The translations under genes were made by a program, and so were the position numbers. DNA of 64,000 bases from Synchiropus splendidus (taxonomy: Eukaryota; Chordata; Actinopteri; Syngnathiformes; Callionymidae). Shown one piece after another: positions 45,308 to 59,480 of the stretch. The DNA is taken from positions 1,240,001-1,304,000 of the forward strand of contig NW_026527056.1 in assembly GCF_027744825.2 (NCBI RefSeq), given 5' to 3'. The notes under the pieces were generated by a model that was not told the DNA's origin, did no database searches, and saw only the letters and a program-made list of their open reading frames with translations. How positions within the stretch are numbered: position 1 is the first letter of the stretch; every line of letters starts with the position of its first letter.

Positions 45308-48300
45308 GCTGAAAACACGATTTACGCATTCTGCCATAACTTTGCAGGGAAGCTTCAGAACATGAAATTTTCATATCCCACTATAGCAGAAAGGGTCTTT
45401 CTAGTAGTTGCACATCAAATCTCAGCTGTCTGAAGTGTTTTTCCAAAGTTAGCAACATTTTTACGTTTGGCGTTCCGGAATCGACCTTATCTCAGGCTGA
45501 AAACGCGTTTTCTGCATTGTGCCATAACTTTGCAGGGAAGCTTCAGAACATGAAATTTTAACCTCCCACTATAGCAGAAAGGGTCTTTCTAGTAGTTGCA
45601 CATCAAATCTAAGCTGTCGAAAGTGTTTTTCCAAAGTTATCAACATTTTTATGTTTGGCGTTTCGGAACCGACCTTATCTCAGCCTGAAAACGCGCTTTA
45701 CATATTTTGCCATAACTTTGCAGGGAAGCTTCAGAACACGACATTTTCACCTCCCACTCTCGCTGAAAGGGTCTTTCTAGTAGTTGCACATCAAATCTAA
45801 ACTGTCTGAAGTGTTTTTCCAAAGTTATCAACATTTTTATGTTTGGCGTTCTGGAACCCACCTTATCTCAGGCTGAAAACGAGTTTTCTGGATAGTGCCA
45901 TAACTTTGCAGGGAGACTTCAGAACATGAAATTTTCTCCTACCACTGTAGCAGAAAGGGTATTTCAAGTAGTTGCACATCAAATCTAAGTTGTCTGAAGT
46001 GTTTTTCCAAAGTTATCAACATTCTTATGTTTGGCGTTGCGGAACCCACCTTATCGCAGCCTGAAAACGCGTTTTACATATTTTGCCACAACTTTGCAGG
46101 GAAGCTTCAGAACATGAAATTTTAACATCCCAATATAGCAGAAAGGGTCTTTCTAGCAGTTGCACATCAAATCTAAGCTGTCTGAAGTGTTTTTCCAAAG
46201 TTATCAATATTTTTATGTTTGGCGTTCCGGAACCCACCTTATCTCAGGCTGAAAACGCGTTTTCTGCATTGTGCCATAACTTCTTAGGGAAGCTTCAGAA
46301 CATGAAATGTTCACCTCCCACTATAGCAGAAAGGGTCTTTCTAGTAGTTGCACATCAAATCTAAGCTGTCTGAAGTGTTTTTCGAAAGTTATCAACATTT
46401 TTATGTTTGCCGTTCCGGAATCGACCTTATCTCAGGCTGAAAAGCCGTTTTCTGCATTGTGCCATAACTTTGGAGGGAAGCTTCAGAACATGAAATTTTC
46501 AAATTCCACTACAGCAGAAGACGTCTTTCTCGTAGTTGCACATCAAATCTAAGCTGTCTGAAGTGTTTTTCCAAAGTTATCAACATTTTTATGTTTGGCG
46601 TTCCAGAATCGACCTTATCTGAGGATGAAAACGCATTTTCTGCATTGTGCCATAACTTTGCAGAGAAGGTTCAGAACATGAAATTTTCACCTCCCACTAC
46701 AACAGAAAGGGTGTTTCTAGCAGTTGCACATCAAATCTAAGCTGTCTGAAGTGTTTTTCCAAAGTTATCAACATTTTTATGTTTGGTGTTCCAGAACCCA
46801 CCTTACCTCAGGCTGAAAACGTGTTTCTTTCTTTGTGCCATAACTTTGCAGGGAAGCTTCAGAACATGAAATTTTAACCTCCCACTCTAGCAGAAAGGGT
46901 CTTTCTAGCAGTTGCACGTCAAATCAAAGATGTCTGAAGTGTTTTTCGAAAGTTATCAACATTTATATGTTTGGCGTTCCGGAACCCACCTTATCTCAGA
47001 CTGAAAACGCGTTTTCTGCATTGTGCCATAACTTTGCAGGGAAGCTTCCGAACATGAAATTTTAACCTCACACTATAGCAGAAAGGGTCTTTTTAGTAGT
47101 TGCGAACCAAATCTAAGCTGTCTGAAGTGTTTTTCCAAAGTGATCATCATTTTTATGTTTGGCGTTCGGGAATCGACCTTATCTCAGGCTCAAAATGCGT
47201 TTTCTGCATTGTGCCATAACTTTGCAGAGAAGCTTCAGTACATAAAATTTTCACCTCCCTCTATAGCAGAAAGGGTCTTTCTAGTAGGTGCACATCAAAT
47301 CTCAGCTGTCTGAAGTGTTTGTCCAAAGTTATCAACATTTTTATGTATGGCGTTCCGGAACCCACCTTATCTCAGGCTGAAAACGCGTTTCTTTCTTTGG
47401 GCCATAACTTTGCAGGGAAGCTTCAGAACATGAAATTTTCACCTCTGACTATAGCAGAAAGGGTCTTTCTAGTAGTTGCACATCAAATCTAAGCTGTGTT
47501 AAGTGTTTTTCGAAAGATATCAACATTTATATGTTTGGCGTTCCGGAAACCCCCTTATCTCAGACTGAAAACGCGTTTTCTGGATTGTGCCATAACTTTG
47601 CATGGAAGCTTCAAAACATGAAATTTTCAACCTCCCACTATAGTAGAAAGGGTCTTTCTAGTAGGTGCACATCAAATCTAAGCTGTCTGAAGATTTTTTC
47701 CAAAGTTATCAACATTTTCATCTTTGGCGTTCGGGAACTCACCTTATCTTACGCTGAAAACGCGTTTTCTGCATTGTGCCATAGCTTTGCAGGGAAGCTT
47801 TAGAACATGAAATTTTCACCGCCCACTAGAGCAGAAAGGGTCTTTCTAGTAGTTGCACATCAAGTGCTTTTTGAAAGTTATCAACCCTTTTATGTTTGGC
47901 GTTCCGAAACCCAACTTATCTCAGGCTGAAAAGCGTTTTTGTGCATTGTGCCATATCTTCTCAGGGAAGCTTCAGAACATGAAATTTTAACCTCCCACTA
48001 TAGCAGAAAGGGTCTTTCCAGTAGTTGCACATCAAATCTAAGCTGTCTGAAGTGTTTTTCGAAAGTTATAAACATTTTTATGTTTGGCGTTCCGGAACCC
48101 ACCTTATCTCAGCCTGAAAACGCGTTTTACATATTTTGCCATAACTTTGCAGGGAAGCTCCAGAACATGAAATTTTAACATGCCACTATCGCAGAAAGGG
48201 TCTTTCTAGTAGTTGCACATCAAATCTAAGCTGTCTGAAGTGTTTTTCCAAAGTTATCAACATTCTTATGTTTGGCGTTCCAGAATCAACCTTATCTCAG

Positions 48301-48419
48301 GCTGAAAACGCGTTTTCTGCATTGTGCCATAACTTTGCAGGGAAGCTTCAGAACATGAAATGTTCGCCTCCCACTATAGCAGATAGGGTCTTTCTAGTAG
48401 TTGCACATCAAATCTAAGC
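45308..48419. repeat. Monomeric, diverged satellite right of the LTR
   Basis: About 16.5 monomers. The first one, after the insertion, has AAAACACGATTTACG and TCATATCCC, like a monomer of the 940-bp pentamer at 39-41 kb. Later ones carry a TTTTACATATTTTGCC variant (about 45,703, 46,074 and 48,125). One monomer near 47,862 has lost about 16 bp (GCACATCAAGTGC instead of GCACATCAAATCTAAGC...GTG). Only satellite is seen. Confidence 0.82.
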
Positions 48420-51212
48420 TGTTTGAAGTGTTTTTCCAAAGTTATCAACATTTTTATGTTTGGTGTTCCGGAACCCACCTTATCTCAGCCTTTAAACGCG
48501 TTTTCTGCATTGTGCCATAACTTTGGAGGGAAGCTTCAGAACATGAAATTTTAACCTGCCACTATTGCAGAAAGGGTCCTTCTAGTAGTTGCACATCAAA
48601 TCTAACCTGGCTGAAGTGTTTTTCCAAACTTATCAACATTCTTATGTTTGGCGTTCCGGAATCAACCTTATCTCAGGCTGAAAACGCGTTTTCTGCATTG
48701 TGTCATCACTTTGCAGAAAAGCTGCAGAATATGAAATTTTAACCTCCCACTATAGCAGAAAGGGTCTTTCTAATAGTTGCACAACAAATCTAAGCTGTCT
48801 GAAGTGTTTTTCGAAAGTTATCAACATTTTTATGTTTGGCGTTCCGGATCGCACCTTATTGAAAACGCATTTTCTGCATTGTGCCATAACTTTGCAGGGA
48901 AACTTCAGAACATGAAATTTTCACCTCCCACTATAGCAGAAAGGGTCTTTCTAGTAGTTGCACATCAAATGTAAGCTGTCTGAAGAGTTTTTTCAAAGTT
49001 ATCACATTTTTATGTTTGGCGTTCCGGAATTGACCTTGTCTAATGCTGAAAACGCGTTTTCTCCATTGTCCCATAACATTGCAGGGAAGCTTCAGAAAAT
49101 GACATTTAAACATCCCACGATAGCAGAAAGGGTCTTTCTAGTAGTTGCACATCAAATCTAAGCGGTCTGAAGTGTTTTTCCAACGTTATCAACATTGTTA
49201 TGTTTGGCGTTCCGGAATAAACCTTATCTCAGGCTGAAAACGCGTTTTTTGCATTGTGCCATAACTTTGCAGGGAAGCTTCAGAACATGAAATTTTCACC
49301 TCCCACTATAGCAGAAAGGGTCTCTCTAGTAGTTGCACATCAAATCTAAGCTGTCTGAAGTGTTTTTCCAAAGTTATCAACATTTTTATGTTTGGCATTC
49401 TGAAATCAACCTCATCTCAGGCTGAAAACGAGTTTTACGCATTGTGCCATAACTTTGCAGCGAAGCTTCAGAACATGAAATTTTGACCTCCCACTATAGC
49501 AGAAAGGGTCTCTCTAGTAGTTGCACATGAAATCTAAGCTGTCGGAAGTGTTTTTCCAAAGTTATCAACATTTTTGTTTTTGGCTTTCCGGAATCGACCT
49601 TATCTCAGGCTGAAAACGCGTTTTCTGCATTGTGCCATAACTTTGCAGGGAAGCTTCATAACATGAAATTTTCACCTCCCACTATAGCAAAAAGGGTTTT
49701 TCTAATAGTTGCACATCAAATCTAAGCTGTTTGAAGTGTTTTTCCAAAGTTATCAACATTTTTATGTTTGGCGTTCCGGAACCCACCTTATCTCAGGCTT
49801 TAAACGCGTTTTCTGCATTGTGCCATAACTTTGGAGGGAAGCTTCAGAACATGAAATTTTAACCAGCCACTATTGCAGAAAGTTTCCTTCTAGTAGTTGC
49901 ACATCAAATCTAAGCTGTCTGAAGTGTTTTTCGAACGTTATCAACATTTTTATGTTTGGCGTTCCGGATCGCACCTTATTGAAAACGCATTTTCTGCATT
50001 GTGCCATAACTTTGCAGGGAAACTTCAGAACATGACATTTAAACATCCAACGATAGTAGAAAGGGTTTTTCTAGTAGTTGCACATCAAATCTAAGCTGTC
50101 TGAAGTGTTTTTCCAAAGTTATCACATTTTTATGTTTGGCGTTCCGGAATTGACCTTGTCTAATGCTGAAAACGCGTTTTCTCCATTGTCCCATAACATA
50201 GCAGGGAAGCTTCAGAACATGACATTTAAACATCCCACGATAGTAGAAAGGGTCTTTCTAGTAGTTGCACATCAAATCTAAGCTGTCTGAAGTGTTTTTC
50301 CAAAGTTATCACATTTTTATGTTTGGCGTTCCGGAATTGACCTTGTCTAATGCTGAAATCGCGATATACGCATTCTGCCATAACTTTGCAGGGAAGCTTC
50401 TGAACATGACATTTTCACCTCCCACTATAGCAGAAAGGGTCTTTCTAGTAGTTGCACATCAAATCTAAGCTGTCTGAAGTGTTTTTCCAAAGTTATCAAC
50501 ATTTTTATGTTTGGCGTTCCGGAATAAACCTTATCTCAGGCTGAAAACGCGTTTTTTGCATTGTGCCATAACTTTGCAGGGAAGCTTCAGAACATGAAAT
50601 TTTCACCTCCCACTATAGCAGAAAGGGTCTCTCTAGTAGTTGCACATCAAATCGAAGCTGTCTGAAGTGTTTTTCCAAAGTTATCAACATTTTTATGTTT
50701 GGCGTTCCGGAACCCACCTTATCTCAGGCTTTAAACGCGTTTTCTGCATTGTGCCATAACTTTGGAGGGAAGCTTCAAAACATGAAATTTTAACCTGCCA
50801 CTATTGCAGAAAGGGTCCTTCTAGTAGTTGCACATCAAATCTAAGCTGTCTGAAGTGTTTTTCGAAAGTTATCAACATTTTTATGTTTGGCGTTCCGGAT
50901 CGCACCTTATTGAAAACGCATTTTCTGCATTGTGCCATAACTTTGCAGGGAAACTTCAGAACATGAAATTTTCACCTCCCACTATAGCAGAAAGGGTCTT
51001 TCTAGTAGTTGCACATCAAATGTAAGCTGTCTGAAGTGTTTTTTCAAAGTTATCATATTTTTATGTTTGCCGTTCCGGAATTGACCTTGTCTAATGCTGA
51101 AAACGCGTTTTCTCCATTGTGCCATAACATTGCAGGGAAGCTTCAGAACATGACATTTAAACATCCCACGATAGCAGAAAGGGACTTTCTAGTAGTTGCA
51201 CATCAAATCTAA
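48420..51212. repeat. Mosaic HOR with short-monomer subtypes
   Basis: A set of monomers recurs in order at about 48,420-49,161, 49,720-50,281 and 50,650-51,212. It comprises a CTCAGGCTTTAAACG monomer, a 7-bp-shortened monomer (GGATCGCACCTTATTGAAAACG) and a TTATCACATTTTTATG or TTATCATATTTTT monomer with GTCTAATGCTG and TCTCCATTG. Spacings are 1,120 bp and 931 bp, so the repeats are a hexamer and a pentamer. A GGAATAAACC monomer occurs between them (about 49,213 and 50,520). Confidence 0.83.
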
Positions 51213-54200
51213 GCTGTTTGAAGTGTTTTTCGAAAGTTATCAACATTTTTATGTTTGGCGTTCCGGAATCGACCTTGTCTCAGGCTGAAAACGCGATTTA
51301 AGCATTCTGCCATAACTTTGCAGGGAAGCTTCTGAACATGAAATTTTCACCTACCACTATAGCAGAAAGGGTATCTCTAGTAGTTGCACATCAAATCTAC
51401 GCTGTCTGAAGTGTTTTTACCACGGTTATCAACTTTTTTTTATGTTGCCGTTCCGGAATCGACCTTATCTCAGGCTGAAAACGCGTTTTTCGCATTGTGC
51501 CATAAATTTGAAAGGAAGCTTCAGAGCATGAAATTTTCACTTGCCACTATAACAGTACTGGTCTTTCTAGTAGTTGCACATCAAATCTAAGCTGTCTGCA
51601 GTGTTTTTCCAAAGTTATCAACATTTTTATGTTTGGCGTTCCGGAATCGACCTTATCTCAGGCTGAAAACGTGTTTTACGCATTGTGCCATAACTTTGCA
51701 GGGAAGCTTCAGAACATGAAATTTTCACCTCCCACTATATCAGAAAGGGTCTTTCTAGTAGTTGCACATCAAATCTAAGCTGTCTGAAGCGTTTGTCTGA
51801 AGTTATCAACTTTATTATGTTTGGCGTTCCGGAACCCACCTTATCTCATGCTGAAAACGCATTTTCTGCATTATGCCATAATTTTTCTGGGAAGCTTCAG
51901 AACACGAAATTTTCACCTCCCACTTTATCAGAAAGGGTCTTTCTAGTAGTTGCACATCAAATCTAAGGTGTCAGAAGTGTTTTTCCAAAGTTATCAACAT
52001 TTTTATGTTTGGCGTACCGGAATCGACCTTATGTCAGGCTGAACACGGGTTTTACGCATTGCGCCATAACTTTGCAGGGAAGCTTCAGAACATGGAATTT
52101 TCACTACCCACTGTAGCAGAAAGGGTCTTTCTGGTATTTGCACATCAAATCTAAGCTGTCTGAAGTGTTTTTCCAAAGTTATCAACATTTTTATGTTTGG
52201 CGTTGCGGAATCGACCTGATCTCAGGCTGAAAACGCGTTTTAAGCATTGTACCATAACTTTGCAGGGAAGCTTCAGAACATGAAATTTTCACATCCCACT
52301 GTAGCAGAAAGGGTTATTCTAGTAGTTGCACATCAAATCTATGCTGTCTGAAGTGTTTTTCAAAAGTTATCAACATTTTTATGTTTGGCGTTCCGGAATC
52401 GACCTTATCTCAGCCTGAAAACGAGTTTTCTGCATTGTGCCATAACTTTGCAGGGAAGCTTCAGAACATCAAATTTTCACTTCCCACTATAGCAGACAGG
52501 GTCTTTCTAGTAGTTGCACATCAAATCTAAGCTGTCTGAAGGGTTTTTCAAAAGTTATCAACATTTTTATGTTTGGCGTACCGGAATCGACCTTATCTCA
52601 GGCTAAAAACTTGTTTTCTGCATTGTGCCAAAACTTTGCAGGGAAGCTTCAGAACATGAAATTTTCACATCCCACTGAAGCAGAAAGGGTCTTTCTAGTA
52701 GTTGCAAATCAAATCTATGCTGTCTGAAGTGTTTTTCAAAAGTTATCAACATTTTTATGTTTGGCGATCTGGAATCGATCTTATCTCAGGCTAAAAATGC
52801 GTTTTCTGCATTGTGCTATAACTTTGCAGGGAAGGTTCAGAACATGAAATTTTCACCTCCCACTATAGCAGAAAGGGTCTTTCTAGTAGTTGCACATCAA
52901 ATCTAAGCTGTCTACAATCTTTTTCCAAAGTTATCAACATTTTAATGTTTCGCGTTCCGGAATCGACCTTAACTCAGGCTGAAAACGCGTTTTTCGGAGC
53001 ATGCCATAAATTTGAGGGGAAGCTTCAGAACATGAAATTTTCACCAGCCACTATAGTAGAAATGGTCCTTCCAGTAGTTGCACATCAAATCCAAGTTGTC
53101 TGAAGTTTTTTTCCAAAGTTATCAACATTTTTATGTATGGCGTTCCTGAATCGACCTTATCTCAGGCTGAAAACGCGTTTCACGCATTGTGCCATAACTT
53201 TGCAGGGAACCTTTAGAATATGAAATTTTCACCTCCCACTATAGCAGAAAGGGTCTTTCTAGTAGTTGCACATCAATTCTAAGCTGTCTGAAGTGATTTT
53301 CCAAAGTCATCAACATTTTTATGTTTGGCGTTCCGGAATCGACCTTATCTCAGGCTGAACACGCATTTTCTGCATTGTGCCATAACTTTTCAGGGGAGCT
53401 TCAGAACATTACATTTTAAACTTCCACTATAGCAGAAAAGGTCTTTCTTGTAGTTGCACATCAAATCTAAGCTGTCTCAAGTGTTTTTCTACAGTTATCA
53501 ACATTTTTATGTTTGGCGTTCCGGAACCCACCTTATCTCAGCCTGAAAACGCGTTTTACATATTTTGCCATAACTTTGCAGGGAAGCTTCAGAACATGAA
53601 ATTTTAACCTCCCACGATAGCAGAAAGGGTCTTTCTAGTAGTTGCACATCAAATCGAAGCTTTTTGAATTGTTTTTCCAAAGTTATCAACACTTTTATCT
53701 TTGGTGTTCCGGAATCAACCTTATCTGAGGCTGAAAATGCGTTTTACGCATTGTGCCATAACTTTGCAGGAAAGCTTCAGAACATGAAATTTTCAACTCC
53801 CACTATAGCAGAAAGGCTCTTTCTAGTAGTTGCACATCAAATCGAAGCTGTCTGAAGTGTTTTTCCAGAATTATGAACATGTTTATGTTTGGCGTTCCGG
53901 AATCGACCTTATCTCAGGCTGAAAACGCGTTTTACGCATGGTGCCATAACTATGCCGTGAAGCTTCAGAACATGAAATTTTCACCTTCCACAATGGCAGA
54001 AAGGGTCTTTCTAGTAGTTTCACGTGAAATCTAAGCTGTCTGAAGTGTTTTTCCTAAGTTATCAACATTTTTATGTTTGGCGTTCCGGAATCGACCTTAT
54101 CTCAGGCTGAAAACGCGTTTTAAGCATTGCGCCACAACTATGCATAAAGCTTAAGAACATGAAATTTTCACCTCCCACTATAGCAGAAAGGGTCTTTCTA

Positions 54201-57200
54201 GTAGTTTCACGTGAAATCTAAGCTGTCTGAAGTGTTTTTCCAAAGTTATCAACATTTTTATGTTTCGCGTTCCGGAATCGACTTTATCTCAGGCTGAAAA
54301 CCTTTTTTTCCGCATTGTGCCATAACTTTGCAGGAAACTTCAGAATAAGAAATTGTAACCTCCGACTGTTGCAGAAAGGGTCTGTCTTGTAGTTGCACAT
54401 CAAATCGAAGCTGTCTGAAGTGTTTTTCCAAAGTTATCATCATTTTCATGTTTGGCGTTCCGGAATCGACCTTATCTCAGGCTGAAAACGCATTTTCTGC
54501 ATTGTGCCATAACTTTGCAGGGAAGCTTCAGAACATGAAATTTTCACATGCCACTATAGCAGAAAGGGTCTTTCCAGTAGTTGCACATCAAATCTAATCT
54601 GTCTAAAGAGTTTTTCCAAAGTTTTCAAAATTTTTATGTTCGGCGTTCCGGAATCGACCATATCTCAGGCTGAAAACGCGTATTCTGCATTGTGCCTTAA
54701 CTTTGCTGGGAAGATTCAGAACATGAAATTTTCACCTCCAACTATAGCAAAAATGGTCTTTCTAGTAGTTGCACATCAGATCGAAGCTGTTTGAAGTGTT
54801 TTTCCAAAGTTATCAACATTTTTATGTTTGGCGTTCCGGAATCCACCTTAACTCAGGCTGAAAACGCGTTTTCTGCATTGTGCCATAACATTGCAGGGAA
54901 GCTTCAGAACATGAAATGTTCACCTCCCACTTTAGCTGAAAGGGTCTTTCTCGTAGTTGCAGATCAAATCTACGCTGTCTGAAGTGTTTGTCCAAAGTTA
55001 TCAACATTCTTATGTTTGGCGTTCCGGAATCAACCATATCTCAGGCTGAAAACGTGTTTTCTGCATTGTGCCATAACTTGGCAGGGAAGCTTCAGAACAT
55101 GAAATTTTGACCTCCCACTATAGCAGAAAGGGTCTTTCTAGTAGTTGCACATCAAATTTGAGCTGTTTGAAGTGTTTTTCCGAAGTTATCAACATTTTTA
55201 TGTTTGGCGTTCCGGAATCGACCTTATCTCAGGCTGAAAACGCGTTTCCTGCATTGTGGCATAACTTTGCAGGGAAGCTTCAGAACATGAAATTTTCATT
55301 TCCAACTGTAGCAGAAAGGGTCTTTCTAATAGTTGCTCATCAAATCTTAGCTGTCTGAATTGTTCTTCCAAAGTTCTCAACATTTTTATGTTTGGTGTTC
55401 TGAAATCAACCTCATCTCAGGCTGAAAACGCGTTTTACGCATTGTGCCATAACTTTGCAGGGAAGCTTCAGAACATGATATTTTCACCTCCCACTATAGC
55501 AGAAAGGGTCTTTCTCGTAGTTGCACATCAAATCTAAGCTGTCTTGAAGTGTTTTTCTACAGTTATCAACATTTTTATGTTTGGCGTTCCGGAATCAACC
55601 TCATCTCAGGCTGAACACCCCGTTTTCTGTATTGTGCCATAACTTTGCAGGGATGCATCAGAAAATGACAATTTAAAGTTCCACAATAGCAGAAAAGGTC
55701 TTTATAGTACTTGCACATCAAATCTAAGCCGTCTGAAGTGTTTTTCCAAAGTTATCAACATTTTTATGTTTGGCGTTGCGGAATCGACCTTATCTCAGGC
55801 TGAAAACGCGTTTTCGGAATTGTGCCATAACTTTGCAGGGAAGCTTCGGAACATGAGATTTTCACATCCCACTATAGCAGAAAGGGTCTTTCTAGTAGTT
55901 GCACTTCAAATCTAAGCTCTCTGAAGTGTATTTCGAAAGTTATCAACATTTTTATGTTTGGCGTTCCGGAACCCACCTTATCTCAGGCTGAAAACGCGTT
56001 TTATGCATTGTGCCATAACTTTGCAAAAAGCTTCTGAACATGAAATGTTCACCTCCCACTATAGCAGAAAGGGTCTTTCTAGTAGTTGCACATCAAATCA
56101 AAGCTGTCTGAAATGTTTTCCGAAAGTTATCAACATTTTTATGTTTGGCGTTCCGGAATCGACCTAATCTCAGGCTGAAAACACGTTTTACGCATTGTGC
56201 CATAACTTTGCAGGGAAGCTTCAGAACATGAAATGTTCACCTCCCACTATAGCAGAAAGGGTCTTTCTCGTGGTTGCACATCACATCGAAGCTGTCAGAA
56301 GTGTTTTTCCAAAGATATCAACATTTTTATGTTTGGCGTTCCGGAATCGACCTTATCTCAGGCTGAAAACGCGTTGTCTGCATTGTGCCATAACTTTGCA
56401 GGGAAGCTTCAGGACCTTGAATTTTCACCTCCCACTATAGCAGAAAGGGCCTTTTTAGTAGTTGCACATCAAATCTAAGCGGTCTGAAGTGTTTTTCCAA
56501 CGTTATCAACATTATTATGTTGCCGTTCCGGAATCGACCTCATCTCAGGCTGAAAACGCGTTTTCTGCATTTGGCCATAACGTTGCAGAGAAGCTTCAGA
56601 ACATGAAATTTTCACCTCCCACTACAACAGAAAGGGTGTTTCTAGCAGTTGCACATCAAATCTAAGCTGTCTGAAGTGTTTTTCAAAAGTTATCAACATT
56701 TTTATGTTTGGCGTTCCGGAATCGACCTTATCTCAGGCTGAAAACGGATTTTACGCATTGTGCCACAACTTTACAGGGAAGCTTCAGAACATGAAATGTT
56801 CATCTCCCACTGTAGCAGAAAGGGTCCTTCTAGTAGTTGCACATCAAATCTAAGCTGTCTGAAGTGTTTTTCCAAAGTTATCAACATTTTTATGTTTGGC
56901 GTTCCGGAACCCACCATATCTCAGACTGAAAACGCGTTTTCTGCATTGTGCCATAACTTTGCATGGATGCTTCCGAACATGAAATTTTGACCTCCCACTA
57001 TCACAGAAAGGGTCTTTCAAGCAGTTGCACATCAAATCTAAGCTGTCTGATGTGTTTTTCCAAAGTTATCAACTGTTTTATGTTTGGCGTTCGGGAATCG
57101 ACCTTTTCTCAGGCTCAAAATGCGTTTTCTGCATTGTGCCATAAGTTTGCAGAGAAGCTTCAGAACATGAAATTTTCACCTCCCACTATAGCAGAAAGCG

Positions 57201-58379
57201 TCGTTCTAGTAGTTGCACATCAAATATAAGCTGTCTGAAGTGTTTTTCCAAAGTTATCAACATTTTTATGTTTGGCGTTCCGGAACCCACCTTATCTCAG
57301 GCTGACAACGCGTTTCCTGCTTTGTGCCATAACTTTGCAAGGAAGTTTCAGAACATGGAGTTTTAACCTCCCACTATAGCAGAAAGCGTCGTTCTAGTAG
57401 TTGCACATCAAATATAAGCTGTCTGAAGTGTTTTTCCAAAGTTATCAACATTTTTATGTTTGGCGTTCCGGAACCCACCTTATCTCAGGCTGAAAACGTG
57501 TTTCTTTCTTTGTGCCAGAACTTTGCAGGGAAGCGTCAGAAAATGGAATTTTAACCGCCCACAGTAGCATAAAGGGTCTTTCTAGCAGTTGCACATCAAA
57601 TCTAAGCTGTCTGAAGTGTTTTTCTAAAGTTATCAATAATATTATGTTTGGCGTTCCGGAAGCCACCTCATCTCAGGCTGAAAACGGGTTTTCCGCATTG
57701 GGCCATATCTTTGCTGGGAAGCTTCAGAACATGAAATTTTAACCTCCCATTCTAGCAGAAAGGGTCTTTCTAGTAGTTGCACATCAAATCTAAGCTGTCT
57801 GAAGTGTTTTTCCAAAGATATCAACATTTTTGTGTTTGGCGTTCCGGAACCCACCTTATCTCAGGCTGAAAACGTGTTTCTTTCTTTGTGCCAGAACTTT
57901 GCAGGGAAGCTTCTGAACATGAAATTTTCACTTCCGACTATTGCAGAAAGGGTCTTTCTAGTAGTTGCACATCAAATCTAAGCTGTCTGAAGTGTTTTTC
58001 CAAAGTAATCAACATTCTTATGTTTGGCGTTCCGGAATCAACCTTATCTCAGGCTGAAAACGCGTTTCCTGCATTGTGGCATAACTTTGCAGGGAAGCTT
58101 CAGAACATGAAATTTTCACCTCGCACTGTAGCAGAAAGGGTCTTTCTAGTAGTTGCACATCAAATCTAAGCTGTCTTAAGTGTTTTTCGAATGTTATCAA
58201 CATTTTTATGTTTGGCGTCCCGGAACCCACCTTATCTCAGGCTGAAAACGGGTTTTCCGCATTGTGCCATAACTTTGCAGGGAAGCTTCATAAAACGAAA
58301 TTTTCACCTCCCACTATAGCAGAAAGGGTCTTTCTAGTAGTTGAACATCAAATCTAAGCTGTCTGAAGTGTTTTTCCAA
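51213..58379. repeat. Long monomeric, diverged satellite stretch
   Basis: About 38 monomers with many private substitutions and small indels and little block structure. Local pair duplications are visible: TAGTTTCACGTGAAATC at about 54,017 and 54,205; GCAGAAAGCGTCGTTC at about 57,190 and 57,378; GTGTTTCTTTCTTTGTGCC at about 57,498 and 57,872 (two monomers apart). The lower similarity between neighbours suggests less recent homogenisation than in 1-32 kb. No gene or foreign insertion is seen. Confidence 0.82.
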
Positions 58380-59480
58380 AGTTATCAACATTTTTATGTT
58401 TGGCGTTCCGGAATCGACCTTATCTCTGGCTGAAAACGCGTTTTCTGCATTGTGCCATAACTTTGCATGGATGCTTCCGAATATGAAATTTTCACGTCCC
58501 ACTATCGCAGAAAGGGTCTTTCTAGTAGTTGCACATCAAATCTAAGCTGTCTGAAGTGTTTTTCCAAAGTTATCAACACTTTTATGTTTGGCTTTCCGGA
58601 ATCGACCTTATCTCAGGCTCAAAATGCGTTTTCTGCATTGTGCCATAACTTTGAAGAGAAGCTTCTGAACATTAAATTTTAACCTCCCACATTAGCAGAA
58701 ATAGTCTTTCTAGTGGTTGCACATCAAATCTAAGCTGTCTGAAGTGTTTTTCAAAAGTTATCAACATTTTTATGTTTGGTGTTCCGGAATCGACCTCATC
58801 TCAGGCTGAAAACGCGTTTTCTGCATTGTGAAATAACTTTGGAGGGAAGCTTCAGAACATGAAATTTTCACCTCCCACTACAACAAAAAGGGTGTTTGTA
58901 GCAGTTGCACATCAAATCTAAGCTGTCTGATGTGTTTTTCCAAAGTTATCAACATTTTTATGTTTGGCGTTCCGGAACCCACCTTATCTCTGGCTGAAAA
59001 CGCGTTTTCTGCATTGTGCCTTTACTTTTCTGGGGAGCTTCAGAACATGGAATTTTCACCTCCCACTATTACAGAAAGGGTCTTTGTAGTCGTTGTACAT
59101 CAAATCTAAGCTGTCTGAAGTGTTTTTCCAAAGTTATCAACCTTTTTATGTTTGGCGTTCCGGAATCGACCTTATCTCAGGCTGAAAACGCGTTGTCTGC
59201 ATTGTGCCATAACTTTGCATGAAAGCTTCCGAACATGAAATTTTCACGTCCCACTATAGCAGAAAGGGTCTTTTTAGTAGTTGCACATCAAATCTAAGCT
59301 GTCTGAAGTGTTTTTCGAAAGTTATCAACATTTTTATGTTTGGCGTTCCGGAATCGACCTTATCTCTGGCTGAAAACGCGTTTTCTGCATTGTGCCATAA
59401 CTTTGCATGGATGCTTCCGAATATGAAATTTTGACCTCCCACTATCGCAGAAAGGGTCTTTCTAGTAGTTGCACATCAAA
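58380..59480. repeat. Partial 940-bp-spaced pentamer
   Basis: The CTCTGGCTG monomer with TTTGCATGGATGCTTCCG and GAATATG at about 58,424-58,480 recurs 940 bp later at about 59,364-59,420. A related TTTGCATGAAAGCTTCCG monomer lies just before, at about 59,215. The copied tract is short (one to two monomers). Confidence 0.75.

Noticed and set aside
45179..45433. Open frame of 84 codons crossing the LTR/satellite border
   Set aside because: Chance fusion of LTR sequence and a satellite monomer across the target-site duplication.
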